The notes under the pieces were generated by a model. The model saw only the letters and a list, made by a program, of their open reading frames with translations. It was not told the DNA's origin and made no database searches. A program made the position numbers and the translations under genes. From positions 1-25,435 of the forward strand of contig JBGUUT010000118.1 in NCBI GenBank assembly GCA_045133795.1: a stretch of DNA of 25,435 bases. Reading direction: 5' to 3'. This document shows, in pieces, positions 15,429 through 23,550 of the stretch. Source of the DNA: RGIG8597 sp045133795 (lineage in GTDB: Bacteria; Spirochaetota; GWE2-31-10). How positions within the stretch are numbered: the stretch's first letter is position 1; each line of letters starts with the position of its first letter.

Positions 15429-16703
15429 ATGAAAATCGCAACAAAATATATTTTAAGTGAATATTTACCTACTTTTTTTATTTGTTTTATATTTTTCTTC
15501 ATGATGTATATCATCAATCATATTCTAGTCATAATCAAACCGTTGATAGAAAAAAATATTCCGTTTGATTTAGTTTGGATGATGATTGTAACCATTTTAC
15601 CGACTTATACAATGTTCAGTTTTCCGTTCAGTATATTATTGGCAACATTAATGACAATCGGACGATTTTCCGGAGACAATGAAATTGTTGCTTTTAAATC
15701 AGTCGGAATAAGCCTTACCACTGTTTTTAAACCTATTTTCATTACCGGTTTTATAGTCATGCTTGTTGCGTTCGGAATAAATGACCGCTTAAAACCTCTG
15801 GGAATGAAAAAACAATTTGAAACCAGAAATAAAATAGCCACCATTAAGCCTACTTTATATTTCAAATCTAAAACCGTAAAAAAATACGGTAATAAAGTAC
15901 TTTTTACTGATACGGTAAAAGACACAAGTATTAACGGAATTGTAATCATTGACAGAGACAATGATAATCAAAAACGTATAATATCAGCAAAAAAAGCATT
16001 ATTTCAAACTCCTGAAGAAATGAAAGAAGCTGTTGAAATTCAAATGGAAGATGCAATGGTTCAATTTCAGCAAAAAAACCGTCCGCAAGAATTTCATTAC
16101 GGTTTTGCGGAAACAATAAAATACTACATAAAGTTTATGGATTTTGATGATGCCAATTCTTTCCGTTCCAGTGCAGATGTAAAAAACACCCTTGAATTAC
16201 TCAAAGATGTACAGACTCAAAAAACAAATGTTTCTAATGAGATAAACAATAAAGAAGGCGAATACATAAGAAATCAAGAATTATTCAGAGATACTGCTTA
16301 TTCTACATATTATCAAAATAATCGCTCTTCAAATTCAAACAAAAACAATTTAAGAGGCTTAGATAATTATTTAAATTCTATGGACAGAATAAAAAAAGAT
16401 AAACCAAACACATACTCACTTAACAGAAGAAAAATTGATTTCTACGATAAATTTTCGCTTCCTTTAGCATGTATAATTTTCGTTATATTCGGAGCTCCAA
16501 TCGGAATATATTCCCGACGTGCCGGATATGCTTTCGGTTTTATTATAGGTTTAATGCTTTGCGGAATCTATTGGTTTTTCTATTACGGAATGATTGTAAT
16601 GGGAAAGAAAATGGTTCTTCCGCCGTTTATCTCCGTATTTTTACCGAACCTGGTCTTTTTCGTCATTGGTATAATAATTTTAATTAAGAGGTTGCTGGAA
16701 TGA
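15429..16703 (+). CDS. LptF/LptG (YjgP/YjgQ) family permease, first copy
   Basis: Members form the membrane part of the LptB2FG exporter that extracts lipopolysaccharide from the inner membrane. The 424-aa protein has three N-terminal membrane segments (about 12-40, 55-80, 97-118) and three at the C-terminus (about 340-362, 365-390, 397-422). A large periplasmic domain lies between them, the standard topology. The segment SMFSFPFSILLAT-like 'MFSFPFSILLATL' and GRFSGDNEIVAFKSVGIS match the family. The part near residues 265-325 is Asn/Lys-rich and probably flexible. The stop overlaps the next start by 4 bases (ATGA), so the two proteins are probably made together as a heterodimer. Confidence 0.88.
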   Translation: MKIATKYILSEYLPTFFICFIFFFMMYIINHILVIIKPLIEKNIPFDLVWMMIVTILPTYTMFSFPFSILLATLMTIGRFSGDNEIVAFKSVGISLTTVFKPIFITGFIVMLVAFGINDRLKPLGMKKQFETRNKIATIKPTLYFKSKTVKKYGNKVLFTDTVKDTSINGIVIIDRDNDNQKRIISAKKALFQTPEEMKEAVEIQMEDAMVQFQQKNRPQEFHYGFAETIKYYIKFMDFDDANSFRSSADVKNTLELLKDVQTQKTNVSNEINNKEGEYIRNQELFRDTAYSTYYQNNRSSNSNKNNLRGLDNYLNSMDRIKKDKPNTYSLNRRKIDFYDKFSLPLACIIFVIFGAPIGIYSRRAGYAFGFIIGLMLCGIYWFFYYGMIVMGKKMVLPPFISVFLPNLVFFVIGIIILIKRLLE

Positions 16704-17806
16704 GAGAACGAGCTTCTGCCGTAAAAGTTCCTTTTACACTTTACAAAATGTTGTTTGCCAGTTTTATAAATTGGTATCTTCTTGCTCAATTTCTGGGAAT
16801 CCTTGTAGTCGTGATTGCAGATTTATTCGGACAGCTGGATATGTATTTATCAAAAAATCTTTCTGCTCTGGAAATTTTAAAATTAACCGCATTGCTTATT
16901 CCCAAAGCCATCTGGTTTACCATGCCGTTTGTTATAATGTTCGGAATTATCATGGCAATAAGTAATTTTTACCAGTCAAACGAACTGATTGCAATTTTCA
17001 CCTCCGGGATTTCTTACGCACGCTTTACACTGCCGATAATTATATTTGGTGTTTTTTTATCAATACTGATGATTTTTATAGACAGTTTCGGCGTTATCTA
17101 TGCAATGAGATACAGAGATCAGGAAATGCAAAAAATCAACAGTAAAAAAAACGATGACTATTCCAATATTACGTTGCGAAGTGAAAAAGAAGGATATTTC
17201 TGGCATGCATCTGATTTTGATGCCGGAAAAAATAAATTGGAAAAACCTATAATCTTCAAAATAAACGAAGATTACTTAATTACGGAAAGAATTGACGCAA
17301 ACTACGCCATCTACACAAAAAGCGGTTGGCTTGTATATTCCGGAACAGAACGTTTTTGGGATAACAACGGAACTTTAATAAAAGAAGATAACTTTGAACG
17401 CAAAACGCTTTTACTTCCGGAAAAGCCGTCTATTTTCAAAAGCAGTGAGTATGAAATTGAAAATATGAACATTATCGAAGCATACGAAAGAATAAAGTTA
17501 CTGGAACGAATAAACGTTGAACATCGAAAAGAATCTACAGACTTTCACAAGAAATTCTCATTCCCTTGCATATTGATAATATTCTCAATATTTTCAGTCG
17601 GAGTTGCAACATTATCAAAAGTCTATATTTTAATTGTTGGTTTAGCACTTTCAATCGTACAAGCAATAGTGTATTATATAGCACAATTTCTTTTATTGGA
17701 TAATCTTGCATACACGGGAATAATATCACCGGTAGCCGGTGCTTGGGCTACTTTCTTTTTATTTCTTCCTGTTGCAATTACGTTAGTTATACGTTCAAAA
17801 ACTTAA
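16700..17806 (+). CDS. LptF/LptG (YjgP/YjgQ) family permease, second copy
   Basis: 368 aa with the same layout: membrane segments near 20-45, 62-90 and 103-125, a periplasmic domain, and three C-terminal segments (about 283-303, 307-335, 340-365). SNFYQSNELIAIFTSGISYARFTLP corresponds to the coupling-helix region that contacts the ATPase. AAGAGG lies about 8 bases before the ATG, which overlaps the stop of the first permease gene. Which of the two is LptF and which LptG cannot be fixed from sequence reading alone. No lptB, lptA or lptC gene is in the window. Treponemes generally lack classical lipopolysaccharide, so the cargo may be another glycolipid. Confidence 0.87.
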   Translation: MRERASAVKVPFTLYKMLFASFINWYLLAQFLGILVVVIADLFGQLDMYLSKNLSALEILKLTALLIPKAIWFTMPFVIMFGIIMAISNFYQSNELIAIFTSGISYARFTLPIIIFGVFLSILMIFIDSFGVIYAMRYRDQEMQKINSKKNDDYSNITLRSEKEGYFWHASDFDAGKNKLEKPIIFKINEDYLITERIDANYAIYTKSGWLVYSGTERFWDNNGTLIKEDNFERKTLLLPEKPSIFKSSEYEIENMNIIEAYERIKLLERINVEHRKESTDFHKKFSFPCILIIFSIFSVGVATLSKVYILIVGLALSIVQAIVYYIAQFLLLDNLAYTGIISPVAGAWATFFLFLPVAITLVIRSKT

Positions 17807-17828
17807 AAAAATATAAGGAGAAAAAATT

Positions 17829-18776
17829 ATGAGTAATAAATTATTTGCCGGAATTGATATCGGCGGAACTACAGCCAAAATCGGTTTGGTTGATGAAAAC
17901 GGAAATATTGTAGTAAAAACACAAGCTAAGACAGAAAAAAATGCACACTGGCAAGCAATTATGAATGCCTACATTGACCCGATTGTTCAATGGAAAAACG
18001 AAGGTAAAGAAATTGCCGGCGTAGGTGTCGGAGGTCCGGGAGCTTTTGATAAAAACAGACGTGTATTAAAAACATGTGTAAATATTCCGCCTCTACAAAA
18101 TGAACCTATTATCGAATATATAGAACAACGTCTAAATGTACCTGCATACGGTGACAATGACGCTACTTGTGCAGCCGTAGGAGAACACATCTTCGGTGCC
18201 GGAAAAGATTTTAAGAATTTTGTTATGCTTACAATCGGTACAGGTGTCGGCGGCGGAATCGTATTAAACGACAAAGTTTACCGAGGAAGAGACGGATTTG
18301 CAGGTGAATTGGGACACGTTGTAGCAGTTCCCGGCGGACACTTGTGCGGATGCGGAAATCGCGGTTGTATCGAAGCATATTCATCTGCTACAGCAATCAT
18401 TAACGAAATTCGCAACGGAATTGCACGAGGCAGTATAACTTCTTATGAAGGAATAGCACCGGAAACAATAAATGCACAGATTATTTTTGATAAAGCAAAA
18501 GCCGGAGATGCAGCTTCAATACACGCCGTAGACAATGCAGCTGCTCATTTGGGAACTGTAATAGGAAGTTTTATCAATATGTTAAATCTTGACGCCGTAA
18601 TCATCGGCGGCGGTGTAGCTATGGCAGGAAACTTCTTCTTGGATAAAATTGCATTCCACACAAAACAAATTGCATGGCCTTTATTCATGGAAAATCTTCC
18701 TATTTTACCGGCAAAACTTCAAAATGACGCCGGAATTATCGGAGCTGCATCATTAATTTTAGAAGAGGAAAAATAA
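17829..18776 (+). CDS. ROK-family sugar kinase (glucokinase-like)
   Basis: ROK kinases phosphorylate glucose or related hexoses with ATP. The phosphate-binding segment AGIDIGGTTAKIGLVD opens the protein. The catalytic base is probably Asp111 in GDNDA (108-112). The ROK zinc site is complete: His163 (GELGH) and Cys173, Cys175 and Cys180 in CGCGNRGC. LTIGTGVGGGIV matches the second phosphate-contact region. The length of 315 aa is normal. No DNA-binding domain precedes it, so it is an enzyme rather than a repressor. AAGGAG (17815-17820) lies 8 bases before the ATG. Glucose as substrate is likely but not proven by sequence. Confidence 0.92.
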   Translation: MSNKLFAGIDIGGTTAKIGLVDENGNIVVKTQAKTEKNAHWQAIMNAYIDPIVQWKNEGKEIAGVGVGGPGAFDKNRRVLKTCVNIPPLQNEPIIEYIEQRLNVPAYGDNDATCAAVGEHIFGAGKDFKNFVMLTIGTGVGGGIVLNDKVYRGRDGFAGELGHVVAVPGGHLCGCGNRGCIEAYSSATAIINEIRNGIARGSITSYEGIAPETINAQIIFDKAKAGDAASIHAVDNAAAHLGTVIGSFINMLNLDAVIIGGGVAMAGNFFLDKIAFHTKQIAWPLFMENLPILPAKLQNDAGIIGAASLILEEEK

Positions 18777-18777
18777 T

Positions 18778-19899
18778 TTGTTTACCTTAGAAAAAAAAGA
18801 CGAAAAAACTTTTGCCAGAGCCGGAACTGTACATCTTTATCACGGAGACGTACAGACTCCGGTTTTTATGCCGGTAGGGACAAACGGACCGGTAAAAACA
18901 TTTCTTCCGTATGAAATAAAAGAAATCAATGCCCAGATAATGTTGTCAAATGCTTATCATTTATATTTACGTCCGGGACTTGAAGTTATCGAAGAAATGG
19001 GAGGCTTACACGCTTTTGCCGGCTGGGACAGAAACATTTTGACCGATTCCGGCGGATTCCAAATTTTTTCACTTAGTTCATTAAATAAAATAAAAAAAGA
19101 CGGAATCGAATTTCGTTCACACATTGACGGCTCAAAACATTTTCTTTCACCGGAAAATGTTGTTGATGTACAACGAATTTTAGGTTCGGATATTATGATG
19201 GTACTTGACCACTGTACGCCACCGGAAATAACACATTCCGAAGCGGCAAAAGCTGTTGATACTACAGCTCGTTGGGCTGCACGTTCTCGTGAACATTACG
19301 CAAAAGTCATCAATCCGGAAAGACAAAAGCAATTCGGAATTGTTCAAGGTAATTTTTTCAAAGATTTGAGAGAAAAAAGTGCAAAAGAAACTATCGCAAT
19401 AGATTTTGACGGTTATGCAATCGGCGGACTTTCTGTCGGTGAATCCAAAGATGTATTTGCAGATATTTTATCTTACACTGCTCCGCTTCTTCCTGAAAAC
19501 AAACCGCGTTATCTGATGGGAGTAGGAACACCGGAAGACATTTTTACCGGAGTTTCTGCGGGAATCGACATGTTCGACTGTGTCTTCCCTACACGTATCG
19601 CTCGAAACGGAAGTGTTTTCACAAATCGCGGAAGAATAAATCTTCGTAATGAAAAATATCGTTTAGACCATTCTCCGATGGATCCGGAATGTGATTGTTA
19701 TATGTGTAAAAACTTCTCAAAAGCATATATCCGTCACCTTCTGAAAGCCGGAGAAATATCTGCATTACGAATGACAAGTTATCACAATATTTATTACATG
19801 AAAAAGTTAATGGAAAAAATCAGAGCTTCAATATTTGACGGAACTTTTGTTGAATATCGTGATGATTTTTTAAGGAAGTATAAAAATGAAACTTTGTAA
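18778..19899 (+). CDS. tgt: tRNA-guanine transglycosylase (queuine tRNA-ribosyltransferase)
   Basis: Tgt exchanges guanine 34 for the queuosine precursor preQ1 in tRNAs with GUN anticodons. The 373-aa protein carries TDSGGFQ with Asp90, GGLSVGE, the GIDMFDCVFPTR segment that holds the nucleophile, and a full zinc site: Cys305, Cys307, Cys310 and His336. The start is TTG 18778, one base past the ROK kinase stop. AGAGG lies 9 bases before it, inside the end of that gene. No queuosine biosynthesis genes are in the window. The last 14 bases overlap the next gene. Confidence 0.96.
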   Translation: MFTLEKKDEKTFARAGTVHLYHGDVQTPVFMPVGTNGPVKTFLPYEIKEINAQIMLSNAYHLYLRPGLEVIEEMGGLHAFAGWDRNILTDSGGFQIFSLSSLNKIKKDGIEFRSHIDGSKHFLSPENVVDVQRILGSDIMMVLDHCTPPEITHSEAAKAVDTTARWAARSREHYAKVINPERQKQFGIVQGNFFKDLREKSAKETIAIDFDGYAIGGLSVGESKDVFADILSYTAPLLPENKPRYLMGVGTPEDIFTGVSAGIDMFDCVFPTRIARNGSVFTNRGRINLRNEKYRLDHSPMDPECDCYMCKNFSKAYIRHLLKAGEISALRMTSYHNIYYMKKLMEKIRASIFDGTFVEYRDDFLRKYKNETL

Positions 19900-21307
19900 T
19901 CTTCGTGTTTTATTTCTTTTGCTATGTGCATTATTTTTTCCGCAATTTATATTCGCTGCCGAAAAGCCGGAAGATGAAATTGAAGAAGATTTTACGATAA
20001 AAGATACCTTGCTGTATGGTATCGAAAGTGAAATTCAAGGTTTTATAAAAGAACAAAAGGCTGAGCTTTCGGAAGAACATATGAATATTTTATACGAAAG
20101 ATATTTAAGTTCCGTTCTTTTACAAACAAAAATGGAGCTGGTACGATATTTCACAAAATGCGAAAAACTTCCGGAAAATATAAAAACTTACATTGCAGAA
20201 GAAGCAATAAACGAAGATACAAATAAAGAACTGCGTTTAACAGAATTTGCTTTTTTAGCAAAACACGGAAATCAAGATTCCATAAATTACTTAATTGAGC
20301 AACTTTCAGAAAACGACATTATTACCCAACAAAATGCCGCTGTAGCTCTTTCAAAAGCTAAAGATGAGCCTACAGCCGGACTTGTTTTAGAATATTTAAA
20401 ATCAACAGACAGTAGCATTACTGATGATACTACAGATGATTCCGAAGACTTTGAAGACGAAGAATATTCTGATAACGAATCAATAGAATTATCAGATGAC
20501 ATTAAAACAATTTTATTGCGTGCTTTCGGCGAATGGAAATATCAACCGGCAACCGATTATCTTAAACAACTTCTCGAAAGTGACATGTCCGGTAAGTTTG
20601 TAAAAATGTATGCAATGTCGTCACTTGCACAAATAGGCGACCTTTCAGCGGTAGAACTAATGCGAGAAAAATTAGGCGATGAAGAAGTCAAAGTCAGAGA
20701 ATTTGCAGCTGCTTCATTGGCAACTTTTGAAAACACAGTAGTTTTACCGATTTACATGGACATGTTACGCCATAACGATGCAAAAATCAGAGTTTATGCA
20801 TGTCAGGGAATCGCAAAAAATAAAGATACAACAAAAATTGATTTATTAATCTATAAATTTCAGAAAGACCCGGATGCTTCTGTAAAAAATGAAGCATTAT
20901 GGACTTTATTATCAATGGGAAGTGCCGGCGTTACAAAATTAAAAGAAACTTTCGGTGAAAAAAAACTTCCTCCGACAACTTTAAGTTCGATTGCAACCGG
21001 TACAGTAAAAACTCCGTCAACTGAAAATGTCGCACTGTTAAAAGAATTATATGAAAATACTGACAAAGCCGGAAAAAAAGCCATAGAGCGAATAGTTTTA
21101 CGAACAGATTCTCAATTATTAGACCCTATTTTGGAATTATTATTGCAATCTGAAGATGCCGAAATGAGATTAGCAGCAGCAGGAACTTTGAAAAAAATTC
21201 CGAATACAACATTAATCAACAAACTCAAAGACATAAAAGAAAATGATTCAAATGCTGCCGTAAAACGTACTGCAGCAAAAACATTAGATATTATTGGAAT
21301 ACAATGA
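19886..21307 (+). CDS. Exported HEAT-repeat protein
   Basis: 473 aa with a signal peptide (MKLCNLRVLFLLLCALFFPQ, ending near FAA). The rest is alpha-helical with HEAT/PBS-lyase-type repeats, for example DSINYLIEQLSENDIITQQNAAVALSK, SAVELMREKLGDEEVKVREFAAASL and DAEMRLAAAGTLKKI. An acidic, Ser/Asp/Glu-rich insertion lies at about 170-207. Such proteins usually act as scaffolds for partner proteins; no enzyme motif was seen. AAGGAAG lies about 6 bases before the ATG, which overlaps the end of tgt. The stop overlaps the next start by 4 bases. Confidence 0.78.
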   Translation: MKLCNLRVLFLLLCALFFPQFIFAAEKPEDEIEEDFTIKDTLLYGIESEIQGFIKEQKAELSEEHMNILYERYLSSVLLQTKMELVRYFTKCEKLPENIKTYIAEEAINEDTNKELRLTEFAFLAKHGNQDSINYLIEQLSENDIITQQNAAVALSKAKDEPTAGLVLEYLKSTDSSITDDTTDDSEDFEDEEYSDNESIELSDDIKTILLRAFGEWKYQPATDYLKQLLESDMSGKFVKMYAMSSLAQIGDLSAVELMREKLGDEEVKVREFAAASLATFENTVVLPIYMDMLRHNDAKIRVYACQGIAKNKDTTKIDLLIYKFQKDPDASVKNEALWTLLSMGSAGVTKLKETFGEKKLPPTTLSSIATGTVKTPSTENVALLKELYENTDKAGKKAIERIVLRTDSQLLDPILELLLQSEDAEMRLAAAGTLKKIPNTTLINKLKDIKENDSNAAVKRTAAKTLDIIGIQ

Positions 21308-22143
21308 AAAAAATATTAAAAAGCTTATATCCGATATTCTTTAGTATTTTCTGTCTGATTAGTTGTACTAATAACCCAAAAATATCGACTTATGACTTTA
21401 AAAGTAATAAAAACGTGTCTACTTTAAATGTTTCATTGCCTACGGGACAAATTGATATTTGTGGCTGGAATGAAAATTTTATTGAAATAACTGCAACAAA
21501 TTATCTTTATTCATTAATAGTTTCAGACCAGAATTTAATCAGATTTCATTCTGAAGAAATTAACAACGCTTTCAATCTAAATATTTACAATCCTGATTCT
21601 TTAATAAATGCCAAAATATTTTTAAAAATCAAAATTCCATTTCTTTTAGACAATATAAATATTTCAACTAATAATGCAACTTGCCAAATATCCGACACTT
21701 TCGGGAATTTTAACCTTACCGGGAAAAAAAGTTTAATTAACGGCGATTTTAAAAATTCTACCGTAAAAATAAACCTTATTGACGGAACTATTAACGCAAC
21801 ATTCGATATGACATCATCTTCTGATGTTCTTTTATCGAATGAACAAGGTGAAACAAATATTAATATTATTAAAATGGGCGAAAACTCATTTATCAGTACA
21901 AATACTTTCGACGGAAATATAAATCTTGTATTAAGTTCCACTATCCCGTATTTCCTGATTTCATCCGCTTCCGTTCCGCATATATTAGAACTTTTGACTT
22001 CATCACCAAAAATATTCGAAAACAATGATTATAAATTGTTCATTAATAATACTTCACGTGAAAATCCGGAATTACAAATATTTTTAAATAACCAAAGCGG
22101 TAAAACTAAAATTAATAACGCATTTTTCATTGATGTAAATTAG
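21304..22143 (+). CDS. Putative lipoprotein with adhesin-like beta-helix domain
   Basis: 279 aa. The N-terminus (MKKILKSLYPIFFSIFCLISC) has a hydrophobic core and a lipobox-like LISC, so lipidation at Cys21 is likely. The body is short beta-strand repeats rich in Asn, Thr and Ile, such as FNLTGKKSLINGDFKNSTVKI and DGTINATFDMTSSSDVLLSN. This is the pattern of the DUF4097 putative-adhesin group that often forms a beta-helix. The function is unknown. The 4-base overlap (ATGA) with the HEAT-repeat gene suggests co-translation and perhaps a shared envelope role. It is the last plus-strand gene before the convergent intergenic region. Confidence 0.65.
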   Translation: MKKILKSLYPIFFSIFCLISCTNNPKISTYDFKSNKNVSTLNVSLPTGQIDICGWNENFIEITATNYLYSLIVSDQNLIRFHSEEINNAFNLNIYNPDSLINAKIFLKIKIPFLLDNINISTNNATCQISDTFGNFNLTGKKSLINGDFKNSTVKINLIDGTINATFDMTSSSDVLLSNEQGETNINIIKMGENSFISTNTFDGNINLVLSSTIPYFLISSASVPHILELLTSSPKIFENNDYKLFINNTSRENPELQIFLNNQSGKTKINNAFFIDVN

Positions 22144-22246
22144 CATTGCAAAGCTAAAAAATGTATGATTATTCGCCTAAAACAGATTTTAAATTCGTTT
22201 TGGGTTCAAAGCTTTATAAAAAACCATTCCGGTTTTAATCGGTTCT

Positions 22247-22423
22247 GCGGAACAAGTCCGCCCTTAAATGCAACCTTGCTTCAAAGTTTTTCAAACCTTT
22301 TCAGGTTTGGGAAATATTCGCCGTGTAAACCGGCACAGAAATATAACTTTAGGTTAAAGTTTGGAAAAATTAGGAGAGGGAAACCATCTCAAAGTTGCGA
22401 TGTCCGAAGGTTTCCCTCTCCTA
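22247..22423 (+). repeat. Cluster of hairpins in the gene-free convergent region
   Basis: Between the plus-strand lipoprotein gene (ends 22143) and the minus-strand membrane protein gene (ends 22659), no convincing gene is seen. Instead there are four successive hairpins. They are GCGGA/TCCGC (22247-22261), TTTTTCAAACCT with AGGTTTGGGAAA (22287-22314, two wobbles), AACTTTA/TAAAGTT (22345-22361), and a perfect 15-bp pair, left arm 22371-22385 and right arm 22409-22423 (GGTTTCCCTCTCCTA), around a 23-base loop. They may be remnants of several small repeats or a structured RNA. None has a clear T tract, so termination is not obvious. Confidence 0.55.
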
Positions 22424-22548
22424 TAACCTCTCCCTTCCTTGGACACGCTCTGACTTTTGTGGTTCATTCTCTCTTTTTTAAACCGCCGATTTTGTACATT
22501 TTTAATTATCCCTTTTTACAAAGTACACTCACCACAGCTCGAACGGTC

Positions 22549-22650
22549 TGTTTTAGCTAGCTCGAACGGTGAGCATATAAAATATGCGAACGAAGTATTT
22601 ACTATCGTAAATATTTCGTTCGTACGTTTCACGTACTCACCGTTAAAACA
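22549..22650 (+). repeat. Cloverleaf-forming repeat (copy B)
   Basis: The core 22566-22643 folds with no unpaired junction bases. The closing stem ACGGTGA/TCACCGT (22566-22572, 22637-22643) encloses three hairpins. Hairpin I is GCATAT-AAA-ATATGC (22573-22587). Hairpin II is a 15-bp stem with one G-T pair and loop TATC (22588-22621). Hairpin III is GTACGT-TTC-ACGTAC (22622-22636). An outer inverted pair, TGTTTTA (22549-22555) and TAAAACA (22644-22650), extends it, broken on the left by 10 extra bases. AGCTCGAACGGT occurs twice (22536-22547, 22559-22570). A remnant-like GTACACTCACC at 22523-22533 suggests nested copies. A relative lies at 154-210. Confidence 0.75.
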
Positions 22651-22658
22651 TCCTTTAT

Positions 22659-23498
22659 TTAAAATTTAATTTTCATGCAAAATTGCATTTCATCTTTATT
22701 TACAGCTCCGATATCCATAGAATATCGATTTTCTTCATGTTTCAACCACGCACTCATTCCGAACGAAGATATCATCAACGGTAACGCTGCGAGTCCGATT
22801 CCTCCGAAAACTGAAAGTAAAGTTCCCGATGTTTCTAATGTTTCATTGTATTCTATTCCGCCGTAATTATTTACCACCAACGCTGCAACACCACCGCCTG
22901 TCAATACGGCACCTACTCCGGCTGCAATACCTGTAGAAATTCCGATTCGGTCTAAGATTAGAGCACGTTTAGAAAATTTAGGACGAAGTTTATCTGATTG
23001 TGAAAGCGGAGAATATTTATCATAACGTTTTGCACCCATTCCCCAAAAAATCAATCCACTGATAAACAAACCTATAGGAACTGCAGCCGCAAAAAATGCA
23101 AGCAGGGCAAACCCCAGTACCGGCAAAAATAGTCCGGTTACGGAAAATAACAACGCATCTGCTATATAATTGCCGGTAGAAACCATTTTAATATAATTAT
23201 CAATTCCAATTACACATCCATACACTCCAAAAATTCCTGCCGGTATAGTCGGAATTGAATATGCAAATAATGTTGAACCGATAAAAATATTATTAAAACT
23301 TTTCATTACCCTAGATTCCGGAGTCTTTACCCGTTTAGATTTTCTACCTCTTCTACTCGTTCGTACCGCTTCTATCTCTATTTCTTCCGACAACGAAAAA
23401 TCCGGAGTTACATTTGTACTTGGTACAACTTCTTTTTCATTAGCAAATGCACTGACTGCAATAACCATCAAACATAAATAAATCACTTTCTTAATCAT
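22659..23498 (-). CDS. Membrane protein of unknown function with signal peptide
   Basis: 279 aa, read on the minus strand from ATG 23498 with AAGGAAG just before it. A signal peptide (MIKKVIYLCLMVIAVSAFA) is followed by a basic stretch (RTSRRGRKSKRVK, residues about 47-59). Hydrophobic segments then lie near 72-95, 110-155, 190-215 and 227-248. The layout suggests a spirochaetal inner-membrane protein with several spans. I do not recognise a family or active-site motif. It lies downstream of the propeller lipoprotein on the same strand, with a hairpin between, and converges with the lipoprotein gene across the hairpin-rich region. Confidence 0.65.
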   Translation of the reverse strand: MIKKVIYLCLMVIAVSAFANEKEVVPSTNVTPDFSLSEEIEIEAVRTSRRGRKSKRVKTPESRVMKSFNNIFIGSTLFAYSIPTIPAGIFGVYGCVIGIDNYIKMVSTGNYIADALLFSVTGLFLPVLGFALLAFFAAAVPIGLFISGLIFWGMGAKRYDKYSPLSQSDKLRPKFSKRALILDRIGISTGIAAGVGAVLTGGGVAALVVNNYGGIEYNETLETSGTLLSVFGGIGLAALPLMISSFGMSAWLKHEENRYSMDIGAVNKDEMQFCMKIKF

Positions 23499-23519
23499 AA
23501 AACTTCCTTTTTAATAATC

Positions 23520-23541
23520 GGCGGTCGTAAAAACAACCGCC
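23520..23541 (-). terminator. Hairpin between the lipoprotein and membrane protein genes
   Basis: GGCGGT (23520-23525) pairs with ACCGCC (23536-23541). Read on the minus strand, it starts 10 bases past the lipoprotein stop codon and is followed by GATTATT rather than a clean T tract. It is a weak terminator or a transcript-stabilising structure. The downstream gene starts only 22 bases further on. Confidence 0.45.
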
Positions 23542-23550
23542 TTAAAATAT

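Noticed and set aside
22165..22560. 131-aa plus-strand open frame
   Set aside because: It has no ribosome binding site, odd Phe/Ser/Pro/Arg-rich composition, runs straight through several hairpins and ends in the repeat. It is most likely chance coding in repeat DNA.
22566..22643. tRNA gene, suggested by the cloverleaf shape
   Set aside because: The middle arm is a 15-bp stem with a 4-base loop, the side loops have 3 bases, and there is no anticodon loop or T-loop consensus.
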